Source: a virus. From it: a stretch of 64,000 bases of DNA. Below, in pieces: positions 35,049-42,956 of this stretch. The translations under genes and the position numbers were made by a program. The notes under the pieces were generated by a model. It was not told where the DNA came from. It saw nothing but the letters and a program-made list of their open reading frames with translations, and did not search any database. The DNA is taken from the IMG/VR virus record IMGVR_UViG_3300010371_000030, positions 41,833-105,832 of that record, one strand, 5' to 3'. Each line of letters begins with the position of its first letter. The stretch's first letter is position 1.

Positions 35049-35663
35049 CTATCGGGTGGTGCGGACGATCAGGAGCAGGTTCAAGAGCGCTGCCGCCTCG
35101 GTCGCCGCCTCGATGTAGTCCTTGTTGCTCTTGCCCGCCGCTCTGTCGAGCCTGTCCAGAGCCTTGCGGGCGTCTCGACGCATCGTCTGGGTGTTGAGCA
35201 CGGTGTTGTAGCGCACCATCAGCGTCGCCATCATCGGCCCGATCAACGCGCTGGCGACATAGTGCGCGTCGATGGTGATGCTCGCGTCGATGTTGCGCTT
35301 GGCCTTGACGGCGCTCTCCATCGCCCTCGGGTTGTCCTTGATCGCTTCGTCCGCCTCCGCCCGGATGGTAGCCCACTGTTCGCACGTGAGCCCTTCCGGA
35401 GCGCCGCACCCCTCGCAGATGCCCGTCTGGACGGAGCGCGTGTGTGCCACCGGCTTGTCCGGAACGGCGCTCCACTCGCCCGGTTGCTCCATCAGCCCCG
35501 GGGCGCACGGGACGCGTTGGACGATGGAAGGGATGGGCGACCAGCAGGACATCATCTGTCCCTCCGCCTCATTCCACTCCACGTATACTTGAGCGTGGAA
35601 GTCCTCACGACGGACCTTCTGCCCCGTCGCCATCGCGTGCATCTGTGCTTCCATTCCGTTCAT
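35049..35663 (-). CDS. Hypothetical protein with DUF2829-like start and CxxC motif
   Basis: A 204-residue protein. The ATG is chosen for GGGAGA 7-8 bases upstream; longer frames lack such a site. The first 50 residues (MHAMATGQKVRREDFHAQVY) resemble the 'A...GKKVRR..W' beginning of DUF2829 proteins, some of which (Tad2) sequester Thoeris signals. The resemblance is weak. CEGC near 108 may bind zinc, and the C-terminal half is helical (SALIGPMMATLMVRYNTVLN). Confidence 0.5.
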   Translation of the reverse strand: MNGMEAQMHAMATGQKVRREDFHAQVYVEWNEAEGQMMSCWSPIPSIVQRVPCAPGLMEQPGEWSAVPDKPVAHTRSVQTGICEGCGAPEGLTCEQWATIRAEADEAIKDNPRAMESAVKAKRNIDASITIDAHYVASALIGPMMATLMVRYNTVLNTQTMRRDARKALDRLDRAAGKSNKDYIEAATEAAALLNLLLIVRTTR

Positions 35664-35878
35664 CGTCCCATCTCCCTTCGGGCACTTCATCCATGTGCCC
35701 ATACCATCTCGGTTGATCATACCAAGGGCCATCCAGCAGCGTTGGAGCGCAGCGCCGAAAGCCCACGAGCGGTTGGACGCCGATGCCCATAGGCGTACCG
35801 ACCCACCATCCAGGCGAGCACTCTCGCAACCAGCGAACACTCACCATCGGCCCGAAGCATCGAGCCGGGCGGGCCCCG

Positions 35879-36592
35879 TCAGGGTCGCACTGTAGCAACA
35901 CGCTTGTGCTTCTCCTTGTAGTCGAGGTGCCCGACCTTCCGGCGCAGAACAGGATCCCAGAAACCCCAACTGTTCTTGTACACGCCGGTTGCGAGGAGAC
36001 TCCAGCACGCGCCCGACTCCAGCTTGTCGATGCGATGGAACTGCCCCGCTTCCATCCTGTATACGTCACCGGGACGGCGCGTGATCGGGTTGGGGATGGT
36101 CTTGTAGGCGGGGCCCCAATCGTGGTGGTTATCCTTGTCGTCGCCCGCGCCACAGTACTTCTGCCTAGGCATCTGGTCTCCGAATCGGCCGCACTTGCCG
36201 CATCGAGTCCCGCTCTCCACGACGTCGTACTGCCAGTCCACGTATGTGTTGACGAGACGAAGCACCGTACAGTCCCATGGATGATCGTGCGGGTCGTCAT
36301 CGACGTCGGCCCGATGGATGTGATCGAGGTAGATGTGTCCACCGCCGTGTGGAGCGCCGCGACACTCGATGAGCGTGTAGCGCGTCATGTACACGGAGTT
36401 GTCCGAGCCCGTGAACGTGGTCGACCGCAGACCGCCGTCGTACACGCCAACGATGTACGACAGGAACGCGTTGATGTCGCGCTCCTCCCTGTTCTGGCCG
36501 AGCCAATGAACGTCCGAGAAGGCTCCGTCCAAGATGGTCGACAGCAACGGAACGTTCACCAGCTCATCCAACGTGGGATCAACAATCACCAT
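35879..36592 (-). CDS. Cupin-like protein with Cys-motif insertion
   Basis: A 237-residue single-domain cupin. Candidate metal ligands are His102 and His104 in PHDHPWD and His186 in GQFHR; the end (WSLLATGVYKNSWGFWDP) fits phage cupins. Between the two cupin halves is an insertion with CGKCG (131-135), a further Cys near 147, and an Asp/His-rich patch, probably a zinc knuckle. ATG with GGAGG 5 bases upstream starts 1 base after the previous stop. Substrate unknown. Confidence 0.6.
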   Translation of the reverse strand: MVIVDPTLDELVNVPLLSTILDGAFSDVHWLGQNREERDINAFLSYIVGVYDGGLRSTTFTGSDNSVYMTRYTLIECRGAPHGGGHIYLDHIHRADVDDDPHDHPWDCTVLRLVNTYVDWQYDVVESGTRCGKCGRFGDQMPRQKYCGAGDDKDNHHDWGPAYKTIPNPITRRPGDVYRMEAGQFHRIDKLESGACWSLLATGVYKNSWGFWDPVLRRKVGHLDYKEKHKRVATVRP

Positions 36593-36593
36593 C

Positions 36594-36788
36594 TCATCCT
36601 CCATCCGGGCAACCGACGCCCGCGTCAGGGCAGTACCACTCGCCATCGGGCGACCGGCACGCCGTCGCGTCACCGCACCCATCCAACTCGGGCTCGCCGC
36701 CGCTACACGTGGCGCAGACGATGGCGGCGGCGAGCGTCGCCAACGCCACGATCAACGCGAACCAGTTCTCAATCGGGGTCCATCGCAT
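36594..36788 (-). CDS. Exported Cys-rich small protein (myxobacterial style)
   Basis: A 64-residue protein with a hydrophobic helix at ~10-26 (FALIVALATLAAAIVCATC). A Cys/Gly/Asp-rich outer part follows (CGDATACRSPDGEWYCPDAG, ending CPDGG). No clean lipobox is seen, so it is probably a membrane-anchored peptide outside the inner membrane. A GGAGGG ribosome site is 7 bases upstream. It could be a spanin-like or superinfection-exclusion factor. Confidence 0.55.
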   Translation of the reverse strand: MRWTPIENWFALIVALATLAAAIVCATCSGGEPELDGCGDATACRSPDGEWYCPDAGVGCPDGG

Positions 36789-36792
36789 CTCA

Positions 36793-37029
36793 TCACCCTC
36801 CCTCGCCGCACCATCCCGTGAAGTGGAACTCAGCGCTTGCCTGTTCCATGTACGCCTGCGCTTCGTCGTCGGGCACGGACATGGCATGGCGTTCGCTTCC
36901 CCGGGCCAACGTCAGCTCGGTGAAGCCCTCGTATCCATCGGAGGGCGCCGTGGCGATGACGGCCCACAGTTGTCCTTCGATGTCTACAGCCTTGAAGTGT
37001 ACGGTGAATCCGACGGTCGATGCGCTCAT
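36793..37029 (-). CDS. Small hypothetical protein
   Basis: A 78-residue protein with strands at the start (GFTVHFKAVDIEGQLWAVIA) and an acidic helix (DDEAQAYMEQASAEFHFTG). Similar in style to other small proteins here such as the 72-residue one at 33.2-33.4 kb. No family recognised. Confidence 0.55.
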   Translation of the reverse strand: MSASTVGFTVHFKAVDIEGQLWAVIATAPSDGYEGFTELTLARGSERHAMSVPDDEAQAYMEQASAEFHFTGWCGEGG

Positions 37030-37065
37030 GTCGGCCCTTACTGTAGAGCCGGAGCGCAGCGATGG

Positions 37066-37635
37066 TTAGCGCTTTGGGCGCGCTTCGTACGTGGTCTCGC
37101 AGTTCAGACGGTTGGCCTTCCGTCTCGCGTCCATCTCGGACATGCCGCTGTCGTACCAATGCCCGCCGTCTTTGCCGGCGCACCATACGCCCCATCCGCC
37201 ACGTTCCAGCAGCGGGAACGATTCAGACGGGGCGAACATCGACCAGCAGCGGACGGCGTTCAACGCCTCTGCCAGCTCGTGCTGCCCGGCGGAGTCGGAC
37301 GTGTCCCGGGCTGCCCGAGCGTAGATGCCGAGCGCCTTTGCCAGCGCCGTCACCGCCGTGGACACCTCGCGTCGGACGTCGGCCGCCTCGGTCTCCGTGA
37401 GCGGAACGGGCGGCCCAGGCGGCGACTTCGGGCAGCCATCGAAGTGCCCGAGATGCGGCGAAGCCAGATGTCGCAGCAGCCACTCCATCGCCGCTTCCAG
37501 ATCCTCACGTGAAGCCGGAGTCATGGTAATGTACGGCTTGCGTTCGTGTCGCATACTTTGGAGCATGCTACGAAGGGCTACCAACGTTTGGATGTGCTGA
37601 CGAATGGCCCGAGGGAAGCGTGTAGTGGCCTTCAT
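37066..37635 (-). CDS. Hypothetical protein
   Basis: A 189-residue protein. The helical N-terminus (RQHIQTLVALRSMLQSMRHE) leads to a middle helix pair (VSTAVTALAKALGIYARAAR). The C-terminal 55 residues (ERGGWGVWCAGKDGGHWYDS) resemble a small 'W.V......W...F....A...A' repeat-type domain found in phage accessory proteins. Overlaps the upstream gene by 4 bases. Confidence 0.55.
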   Translation of the reverse strand: MKATTRFPRAIRQHIQTLVALRSMLQSMRHERKPYITMTPASREDLEAAMEWLLRHLASPHLGHFDGCPKSPPGPPVPLTETEAADVRREVSTAVTALAKALGIYARAARDTSDSAGQHELAEALNAVRCWSMFAPSESFPLLERGGWGVWCAGKDGGHWYDSGMSEMDARRKANRLNCETTYEARPKR

Positions 37636-38000
37636 CGGTCGCCTCCTTCATCGAAACGACGGCGGCCAGCGCGGCCAGGCGGCAGCTTGGATTCATCTAC
37701 CACGATGACACTCGGCCGCAGCCAGCCGTCGCTCTTGCCTCGCGTTCGGATGGAAGCGACACCGTTGGTCGGCACATCCGCCGGGCGCCAGATCATGCCG
37801 CACCCGTGGCACTGGTGAGAGCGGTGCGGAGGGTTGGTCCACCCGTTCGCGGGCTCCGGCGCGTCCACGTGCGGAAGGAAGCAGCGCGGGCACTGGAGCA
37901 AGATGTCGATGGGACGGCCATACATGTAGACCGTCCGAGCGAGGCAGAGCAGCCCGAGCAGGAGCCCGAACAGGGCGATGGCGACATGAGGGAAGTTCAC
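37632..38000 (-). CDS. Membrane-anchored zinc-ribbon protein
   Basis: A 122-residue protein. A GTG start overlapping the previous TGA (GTGA) is preferred. A hydrophobic helix (HVAIALFGLLLGLLCLARTV) at ~5-24 is followed by a four-Cys ribbon CPRC...CHGC at ~38-71 and a basic tail. It is similar in plan to the 138-residue baseplate-operon protein. Function unknown. Confidence 0.6.
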   Translation of the reverse strand: MNFPHVAIALFGLLLGLLCLARTVYMYGRPIDILLQCPRCFLPHVDAPEPANGWTNPPHRSHQCHGCGMIWRPADVPTNGVASIRTRGKSDGWLRPSVIVVDESKLPPGRAGRRRFDEGGDR

Positions 38001-38413
38001 GGCTTCGTTCCCTTCGGACGCGTCTCCACGACCTTGCCGACGCTGGAGACGACGTAGCCACCCGGCAGCTGCCACGAGGCGTGATGGAGCGTGTGCCCGA
38101 CGTCGGTGGTGTCTTCATCCTCGGGCACCTCCAAGTTCAGTACCACCGCCACGCGCTTCGTCGGGCCCGCGGGCGTCGCCTTCGGCCCCTTGGCGATGGC
38201 GGGCGGAGCGTCGATGGCGCCCTTGATGTCGGGGTCCACCTGCCGGTTGTGATGCGCGAGGAGCGCGGCCGTGGTCGCGCGGAAGCTGGCGTTGCCGTCC
38301 ACCTTCGCCAGCTCCGTCAGGAACGTCGTCAGACGCGTCCACGCGATGTACGGCAGAAGCTTCGTACCGATGAGGTTGTAAACGTCGATCACCGTCTTGT
38401 TCGATGCTGCCAT
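37997..38413 (-). CDS. Hypothetical protein with GGAGATCAGCC leader
   Basis: A 138-residue protein starting MAASNKTVIDVYNLIGTKLL with a helical first half and a beta-rich second half (RVAVVLNLEVPEDEDTTDVG). The ribosome site AAGGAGATCAGCC-ATG is shared with several other genes in the window. No family recognised. Confidence 0.6.
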   Translation of the reverse strand: MAASNKTVIDVYNLIGTKLLPYIAWTRLTTFLTELAKVDGNASFRATTAALLAHHNRQVDPDIKGAIDAPPAIAKGPKATPAGPTKRVAVVLNLEVPEDEDTTDVGHTLHHASWQLPGGYVVSSVGKVVETRPKGTKP

Positions 38414-38424
38414 GGCTGATCTCC

Positions 38425-38958
38425 TTACTGTAGAGCCTGAAGCGAGTCCAAGAGCGACGACATGACCGCCTCCACAGCGGGCTCGATGTCGATGCGAGCG
38501 TTGCCCGCGATGTTGATCACCAGCGGACGCTTCAGCAAGTGTCGATAACGCACGATGTCGAACACGGCTGCGCCGATGTGGCCTTCCAGCGCGACATACA
38601 GACGGTCCGCGTCGTGACGATACAACGGGATGTCGACCATCCGACGCTTCGTGGAACGGCACGCCGTCGCCGTCAGGCGCTCGCCCGGCGAGTTGTAGTC
38701 CACGGCGATGCGGATGGTCATGTCGCTGTCGCGAACGTTCGCCCAAGTGCGCGGAGGGTAATTGGGCGAATGGGACTCGGCCAGACCAAACTCCTCGGCC
38801 CAATCGGGGCGAGGGCCGTCTTTGGTCCTGAATCCCTTCGGCATCGTGCCGCCAGTCGGATACCCTCGACGGGCAACGGCCCGGAGCGCGGCGATGTCGG
38901 CGCCTACTTGAGCACCGCTGATGAACTTGTCGATGAAGTAGCGGCTCATGGAGTCCAC
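38425..38958 (-). CDS. SLOG/molybdenum-carrier-like nucleotide-fold protein
   Basis: A 177-residue Rossmann-like protein. The start, FISGAQVGADIAALRAVARR (12-31), then GGTMPKGFRTKDGP, and a SPNYPPRTWANVRDSDMTI segment match the 'SGGQTGAD.A.L..A...G....G..PKG......' pattern of the putative molybdenum carrier/YspA-like branch of the SLOG superfamily. Such proteins bind nucleotides or derived ligands. It overlaps the upstream 68-residue gene. A role in handling host signalling nucleotides is possible but unproven. Confidence 0.65.
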   Translation of the reverse strand: MDSMSRYFIDKFISGAQVGADIAALRAVARRGYPTGGTMPKGFRTKDGPRPDWAEEFGLAESHSPNYPPRTWANVRDSDMTIRIAVDYNSPGERLTATACRSTKRRMVDIPLYRHDADRLYVALEGHIGAAVFDIVRYRHLLKRPLVINIAGNARIDIEPAVEAVMSSLLDSLQALQ

Positions 38959-39152
38959 TCCAACGTAGCTACGCCGTCACGTACGTGCAGAGACATTCCA
39001 ACTCCCCACTTCTCGTTCAGGATCCAATCCTTGATCGTTTGGGCGAGCACCTCATTACCTTCGCGCTTCCCCTCCGCGCACAAACGAAGGTGCTCACAAG
39101 CCAGTTCCATAACTTCGCTCTGCCGTTCGTACCTGTAGATGTACCAAGCCAT
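38946..39152 (-). CDS. Small hypothetical protein
   Basis: A 68-residue protein, MAWYIYRYERQSEVMELACE..., with a first helix and a C-terminal strand pair (GMSLHVRDGVATLEWTP). Overlaps the SLOG-like gene by 13 bases, suggesting coupled translation. No family recognised. Confidence 0.5.
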   Translation of the reverse strand: MAWYIYRYERQSEVMELACEHLRLCAEGKREGNEVLAQTIKDWILNEKWGVGMSLHVRDGVATLEWTP

Positions 39153-39153
39153 G

Positions 39154-39396
39154 CTACACCAGTTGGCAGAGGATGGACTTGATCGTCGACATACGCGGGT
39201 CACACGACATCCCGCTCACACCCATCAGGACCGGCAGCGGCTCCAGCCTGAGAGCGGCACGACAACCGGGACACGTGACGCGCGCGTTGTCTTCGTACTG
39301 CCCCAGGATGATGTCGCGACCGTATGCGTTCAAGTCGTCGCACGCCGGTCTACAGTTCCAATTGATCGCGCCGTACTTGTGGACATCGCCGCTCAT
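39154..39396 (-). CDS. Small Cys-motif protein
   Basis: An 80-residue protein with several Cys (NCRPAC near 13-18, CPGC near 43-46), probably a zinc-binding fold. The terminator is just upstream, so this gene begins a new transcript or is read through. No family recognised. Confidence 0.5.
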   Translation of the reverse strand: MSGDVHKYGAINWNCRPACDDLNAYGRDIILGQYEDNARVTCPGCRAALRLEPLPVLMGVSGMSCDPRMSTIKSILCQLV

Positions 39397-39427
39397 CGTC
39401 GTCTCCGTGGGTGTGTGCCCTAAAAGC

Positions 39428-39466
39428 AACCGGGGTAGCGCACCTGTCTCGACGGCTACCCCGGTT
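39428..39466 (-). terminator. Rho-independent terminator
   Basis: AACCGGGGTAGC and GCTACCCCGGTT form a perfect 12-bp stem around a 15-base loop. GCTTTTAG follows on the minus strand. It ends the transcript of the Gly-rich membrane protein gene. Confidence 0.8.
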
Positions 39467-39583
39467 GGGCGTCCCTGTCTTACATTCCTGCCTCGCCGCG
39501 TTGGGCCTCCGCCACTACCACCGAGACGCCTGGACGGCGGCCTGTCCTCCCCTCCCTACGCGCGGCGCGGCCAACCGGCTGGG

Positions 39584-40153
39584 CTACGCTCCGCCAGCCC
39601 CGCTGACGCTGGACGTCGCCACGCCGATGCCCGTGGAGTCGACGCCTGTCCCGAAGTTGCCGCCCAGCCCTGTGCCCGACGACGCACCGCCGAATCCGCT
39701 CGTGGAGGAGCCTCCGCCCGCTCCGAGTCCGCCACCGACACCGCCGACTTCGGAGCACAGGTTGTTCCCACCGCCCGAGCCCGTCAGGCCCTGCGGCAGC
39801 GGACCCATCGAGCACGCGTTGGAGCACAGCGTCGAGGTACACGAGGAAGGATCCACGTACACGCTGTTGGGCTGGTACTTGTACTTGGACGGACTGACCG
39901 CGCTCGGGCTCGGTGTCTTCCGCACGATGGAGCCGATGAGGATGACCGCAGTCGATTCGTTCGCCGCAGGGATGGAGTACGTGCCCCGCTCCACCGTGGC
40001 GCCAACCACCGTCGTGGCCTGCCACTTACACGTATACCACAGCTGTTCGTACGGTGTACACGCCGTCCAGAGCGCTCCGACAGCCCCGAAGATCAGCGGC
40101 GTCAGGATACACGCCAGAGCCGCCCGAAGCACCTTCTTGTCTCTTGATCGCAT
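39584..40153 (-). CDS. Membrane-anchored Gly-rich exported protein
   Basis: A 189-residue protein with a hydrophobic N-terminal helix (LRAALACILTPLIFGAVGAL) followed by an outer domain. The last ~65 residues are almost all Gly/Ser/Thr/Ala (GGVGGGLGAGGGSSTSGFGG). It may be a lipoprotein-like or surface protein, or a spanin-type factor. It is alone in its transcription unit, ending at the terminator. No family recognised. Confidence 0.55.
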   Translation of the reverse strand: MRSRDKKVLRAALACILTPLIFGAVGALWTACTPYEQLWYTCKWQATTVVGATVERGTYSIPAANESTAVILIGSIVRKTPSPSAVSPSKYKYQPNSVYVDPSSCTSTLCSNACSMGPLPQGLTGSGGGNNLCSEVGGVGGGLGAGGGSSTSGFGGASSGTGLGGNFGTGVDSTGIGVATSSVSGAGGA

Positions 40154-40237
40154 CGTCTCGTTTCCGTTCTCCCCCAGTCCACTCGTTCGGTAAGGGCGCC
40201 GACGTCGTGGGGCTGACGATGCGTAGGGCGAATGTGA

Positions 40238-40741
40238 CTATGCGGTGGTGATCAGATGCCACTGGTACTTCGGCCGGGAGAGGCGGAGCGCTCCGCAGGC
40301 CCGGTCCAGACACTGTCTAGCACCCACCACGGCGTCCGCCATCATCTCGTTTGGAGACACATCGTTGGGGCTAGGGTCGCGCAGTCTCACGCTCCACGCG
40401 GGCTTCTCTGCTACCAAGAGCCAGTAGCCTTCGGGCCCCTGCCGAACCAGTCGGCATCCCGCCCTACGTACCAAGTCTACATCGAACATTGCCGCCGCCG
40501 CCGTCTCTCCGACGACCACGAAGCCATAGACCAGCTCGGCGCTCGGCTCCTCGCCGGTCGCCAACGGCACGCCCAGCTTCCGCAGAAGGTCCCGGGCGGC
40601 ATCTTCCGGGGTGGCGCCCTCGCCGGTCTCCGTGAACTGCGGCGTGTCTACGAAGGCGATGGCCCACCAGCGCTTCTCGGACACGTGGAGGAGCATATGG
40701 AAGTTGGAGAGACGAAGCGCCTGGTTGAGTGCGGTGTTCAT
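40238..40741 (-). CDS. Hypothetical alpha/beta protein
   Basis: A 167-residue protein. The first 60 residues (KRWWAIAFVDTPQFTETGEG, PEDAARDLLRKLG) recall HicB-like antitoxin folds, but the match is loose. The rest (RLVRQGPEGYWLLVAEKPAW) is beta-rich. It is the last leftward gene before the 1.1-kb gap. No firm family. Confidence 0.5.
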   Translation of the reverse strand: MNTALNQALRLSNFHMLLHVSEKRWWAIAFVDTPQFTETGEGATPEDAARDLLRKLGVPLATGEEPSAELVYGFVVVGETAAAAMFDVDLVRRAGCRLVRQGPEGYWLLVAEKPAWSVRLRDPSPNDVSPNEMMADAVVGARQCLDRACGALRLSRPKYQWHLITTA

Positions 40742-40962
40742 GCGTTGGACGTACGGGGCGACGGACCCGTGGGGCTGACCGACCGACGGGCGAATGGACC
40801 TGCTGTGATGTCGAGCATCTGAATGACGGGTGGATGTGGCGACGTGCCGACGGACCTATGCGGTGTGATGTGCACCCAACCATAGCCAGCAGGCAGTGGG
40901 GGCGAAGACATTACACACACAGTGGGGCCCCTGGGGTGGCGCCCTTTGGCTGGCAGCCAATC

Positions 40963-40992
40963 GTGCTATGGTGTCGACGGATTCCATAGCAC
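40963..40992. repeat. Dyad GTGCTATGG/CCATAGCAC
   Basis: A perfect 9-bp inverted repeat with a 12-base spacer, two bases after another dyad (TTGGCTGgCAGCCAA). No U-tract on either side, so operator or origin structure is more likely than terminator. Confidence 0.55.
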
Positions 40993-41324
40993 CCCACATC
41001 CATCGACCAATGTTCTGGCGACGACATACGCGCGACACTGATTGATGTAGTATCGATGAACGCGCTTCCATAGGGCGACGTATGTATATGTAAGCATTGG
41101 ATAGGTCCAACACTACATAGCACTATGGATTGGTATGCTGTCTGGTGTGCTCACGACTGTATGGCTGCTGTGGTGGTGTGTGCCATGCGTGTGTGCGGGG
41201 TTGGTCACACAACACAAACACATCGGTCTCTACTCCATTGGGCAAGACCGGGAAGCTAGCTAACATGGTGTACCAATAACATATCGTTCCCTAAGTATTC
41301 CATACCCATCGTATACGCGAGATG

Positions 41325-41350
41325 TTCCCCCTTTATTACGTACGGGGGAA
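41325..41350. repeat. Dyad TTCCCCC/GGGGGAA
   Basis: A 7-bp inverted repeat around an AT-rich 12-base loop (TTTATTACGTAC), followed 5 bases later by the palindrome CTGGGCCCAG. Confidence 0.45.
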
Positions 41351-41789
41351 GAATTCTGGGCCCAGGTATTAGGACACACCGGGCGCCTCGGTCTCTATAG
41401 GGGGCGCTACTAGGGCTCTGGCTCGTATGGTTCGGGCGGGGGATGTGGTTTGGCACGGTGTGGGTTCGCCGAATGGTGTTGGGAAGCGAACAACGAGGAT
41501 TGGCCACTTACATAGGCTCGGTGGCTCCATCCCGGAGATGTAATCTGCCAAGCCGTATTGGACACAGCCGGAGCGCGCTCGGAACACTGTCTGAGCTTGT
41601 CGGCTTACGTCGTCGCGAGTGGATACGCGGCAAGACGCGGATTGTGGCCATAGGCGGATGCCGAATTTGGCATGCTCCGCGGGCTGGCTCCGGAGGGGCG
41701 CGCTACGGGGCGTTGGCTACGCTTTCGTGGTCGGAGCTGTTCGTGTCAGCTGTGGGTCGAAAGCGTCGTGGGTTTTGGCGACTGGCCCC

Positions 41790-41818
41790 TTTACTTGTGC
41801 CAGGGGACAGGTTAGACT
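41790..41818 (+). promoter_or_regulatory. Plus-strand promoter
   Basis: TTTACT, a 17-base spacer and TAGACT. The CAGGGGACAGGTTAGACT core nearly repeats the CAGGGACAGGTTAGGTT core of minus-strand modules at 61-62 kb, so the same polymerase holoenzyme probably reads both. Confidence 0.6.
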
Positions 41819-41858
41819 ATCCGAGCTGGTCCGAAGGGCCAGCGGAAGGATGACGACG

Positions 41859-42059
41859 ATGAACATCGAGCCGGGCGTGGTGGTGATCAAGCTCTCGGAG
41901 CACGGCCCCATCTGGGAGGCGACCTGGTGGCACACGAAGTTCCACCTGGAGTCGACGGCGGAGAACCTGGAGAAGCCGCTGCTGCTGGCGGACTTGCGCC
42001 GGAGGGACCCAGGGCTGACCCACTACAGGGACATCAACGGGACGTTGAAGAAGCTGTAG
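41859..42059 (+). CDS. Only plus-strand gene, 66-residue protein
   Basis: A small protein, MNIEPGVVVIKLSEHGPIWE..., rich in Trp and charged residues (WWHTKFHLESTAENLEKPLL), ending NGTLKKL. GGAAGG lies 9 bases upstream of this ATG; another ATG 3 codons earlier is too close to it. With its own promoter and terminator it is an independent unit inverted against all neighbours, the layout of a moron or a regulator. No family recognised. Confidence 0.6.
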   Translation: MNIEPGVVVIKLSEHGPIWEATWWHTKFHLESTAENLEKPLLLADLRRRDPGLTHYRDINGTLKKL

Positions 42060-42084
42060 CGCGACGTCCGAACGGAGCGCGCGG

Positions 42085-42122
42085 AGGGCCGACCGCCTCG
42101 ATGGGGGTCGGCCCTTTCTTTT
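42085..42122 (+). terminator. Terminator of the plus-strand gene
   Basis: AGGGCCGACC and GGTCGGCCCT, a perfect 10-bp stem with an 11-base loop, followed by TTCTTTT. It sits between the convergent ends of the plus gene and the 184-residue minus gene. Confidence 0.85.
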
Positions 42123-42123
42123 G

Positions 42124-42678
42124 TCACCGAGGCAGCGGCAGGACGCGGTAGCGCAGCCACTTGCCGAGCGGCGCGGCCACCTGGATGATGAGGCCAGCGT
42201 CGGACAGCTCGTGGAGACACGCGGCGAGTCCGGAGAGGCGGTCCGTACGCGTGGAGAACTTCGACAGGTGGTACAGACGACCCACAGGATGCTCGCCGGA
42301 AGGCTCCGTCAGCCGCTCGTACATCTGCTCCACGTCCAGATCCTGGGTTGACTTGAGCGTGGACAGCGTCTGAACGATGGCGTCCCGAAGCAGCTTCTTG
42401 CCCTTGTCGACGTCCTTGAACAGCTCGTCTTCCCACGCGTGGAGATCCACGAATTCGGTGCGCTCCTCCACGGGAAGCACCGAGCGACCGGCGCGTGCGC
42501 GCAGGTCCTGAAGGCGGAGCGCCTTCACGCCGTGGCTGGCGTTGGCTTGTCGCGACGCCCACACGAGCCACTCTTCCATGTGTCCGAGCAGCCGCGCGTC
42601 GCGGAGGGTGAGGGCGACGTCTTGCTGGTGCCCTCGCAACATCAACAGCATCGACAAACGGATGACTTCATCGTTCAT
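42124..42678 (-). CDS. Hypothetical helical protein
   Basis: A 184-residue, mostly helical protein (FKDVDKGKKLLRDAIVQTLS, LSGLAACLHELSDAGLIIQV). The C-terminal 80 residues resemble a winged-helix arrangement (helices then a hairpin with AAPLGKWLRYRVLPL). DNA binding is possible. No family recognised. Confidence 0.55.
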   Translation of the reverse strand: MNDEVIRLSMLLMLRGHQQDVALTLRDARLLGHMEEWLVWASRQANASHGVKALRLQDLRARAGRSVLPVEERTEFVDLHAWEDELFKDVDKGKKLLRDAIVQTLSTLKSTQDLDVEQMYERLTEPSGEHPVGRLYHLSKFSTRTDRLSGLAACLHELSDAGLIIQVAAPLGKWLRYRVLPLPR

Positions 42679-42746
42679 GGCTGGTCTCTCCTGGCGCCGG
42701 GTTGGCGCGTCGGGAGCTTATGCTGCCCCGGGTGAGCGGTCGCTGC

Positions 42747-42956
42747 TTACGCTTGAGGGGTGGAAAGGATGGACGCCAGGAGACGCGGCGTGACGTCTGC
42801 GAGGAAGTGATCCTGACAGCAGTAGAACGTCGTCCAGCGTTGGATGAGCCGCGCTCCGCACGTAGGGCACAAGCCGGCTCCGATGGCACTGTCGATGAGC
42901 AGGCAATGGGCTTCCCACGGAGGCTCGCGCGGCGGGTCGACTACCTCTAGTGCCAT
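42747..42956 (-). CDS. Small zinc-ribbon protein
   Basis: A 69-residue protein with CPTC and a following CC pair (GAGLCPTCGARLIQRWTTFY), the pattern of a short zinc ribbon. The start is uncertain; an ATG overlapping the upstream gene by 10 bases is taken. No family recognised. Confidence 0.5.
   Translation of the reverse strand: MALEVVDPPREPPWEAHCLLIDSAIGAGLCPTCGARLIQRWTTFYCCQDHFLADVTPRLLASILSTPQA

Larger units (their letters stand above)
40742..41858. other. 1.1-kb gene-free, dyad-rich control region
   Basis: No believable gene on either strand. The centre (~41000-41440) is visibly poorer in G+C than its surroundings. It has several dyads: TTGGCTGgCAGCCAA at 40946-40960, GTGCTATGG/CCATAGCAC at 40963-40992, TTCCCCC/GGGGGAA at 41325-41350, and CTGGGCCCAG at 41356-41365. 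CTATGG/CCATAG recurs near 41070 and 41120. TCTCTATAGGGGG near 41391 looks like the start of a phage-polymerase promoter, but the rest is missing. Candidate replication origin or divergent control region. Confidence 0.5.

Noticed and set aside
40856-41113. Possible HNH fragment (ACWLWLGAHH) on the minus strand in the 1.1-kb gap
   Set aside because: Only one short motif, no HNH core follows in any frame, and the frame runs through dyads; too weak to call a pseudogene.
41391-41410. T7-type promoter TCTCTATAGGGGG
   Set aside because: Only the 3' half matches, no phage RNA polymerase gene is seen, and no gene follows closely; kept only as a remark.
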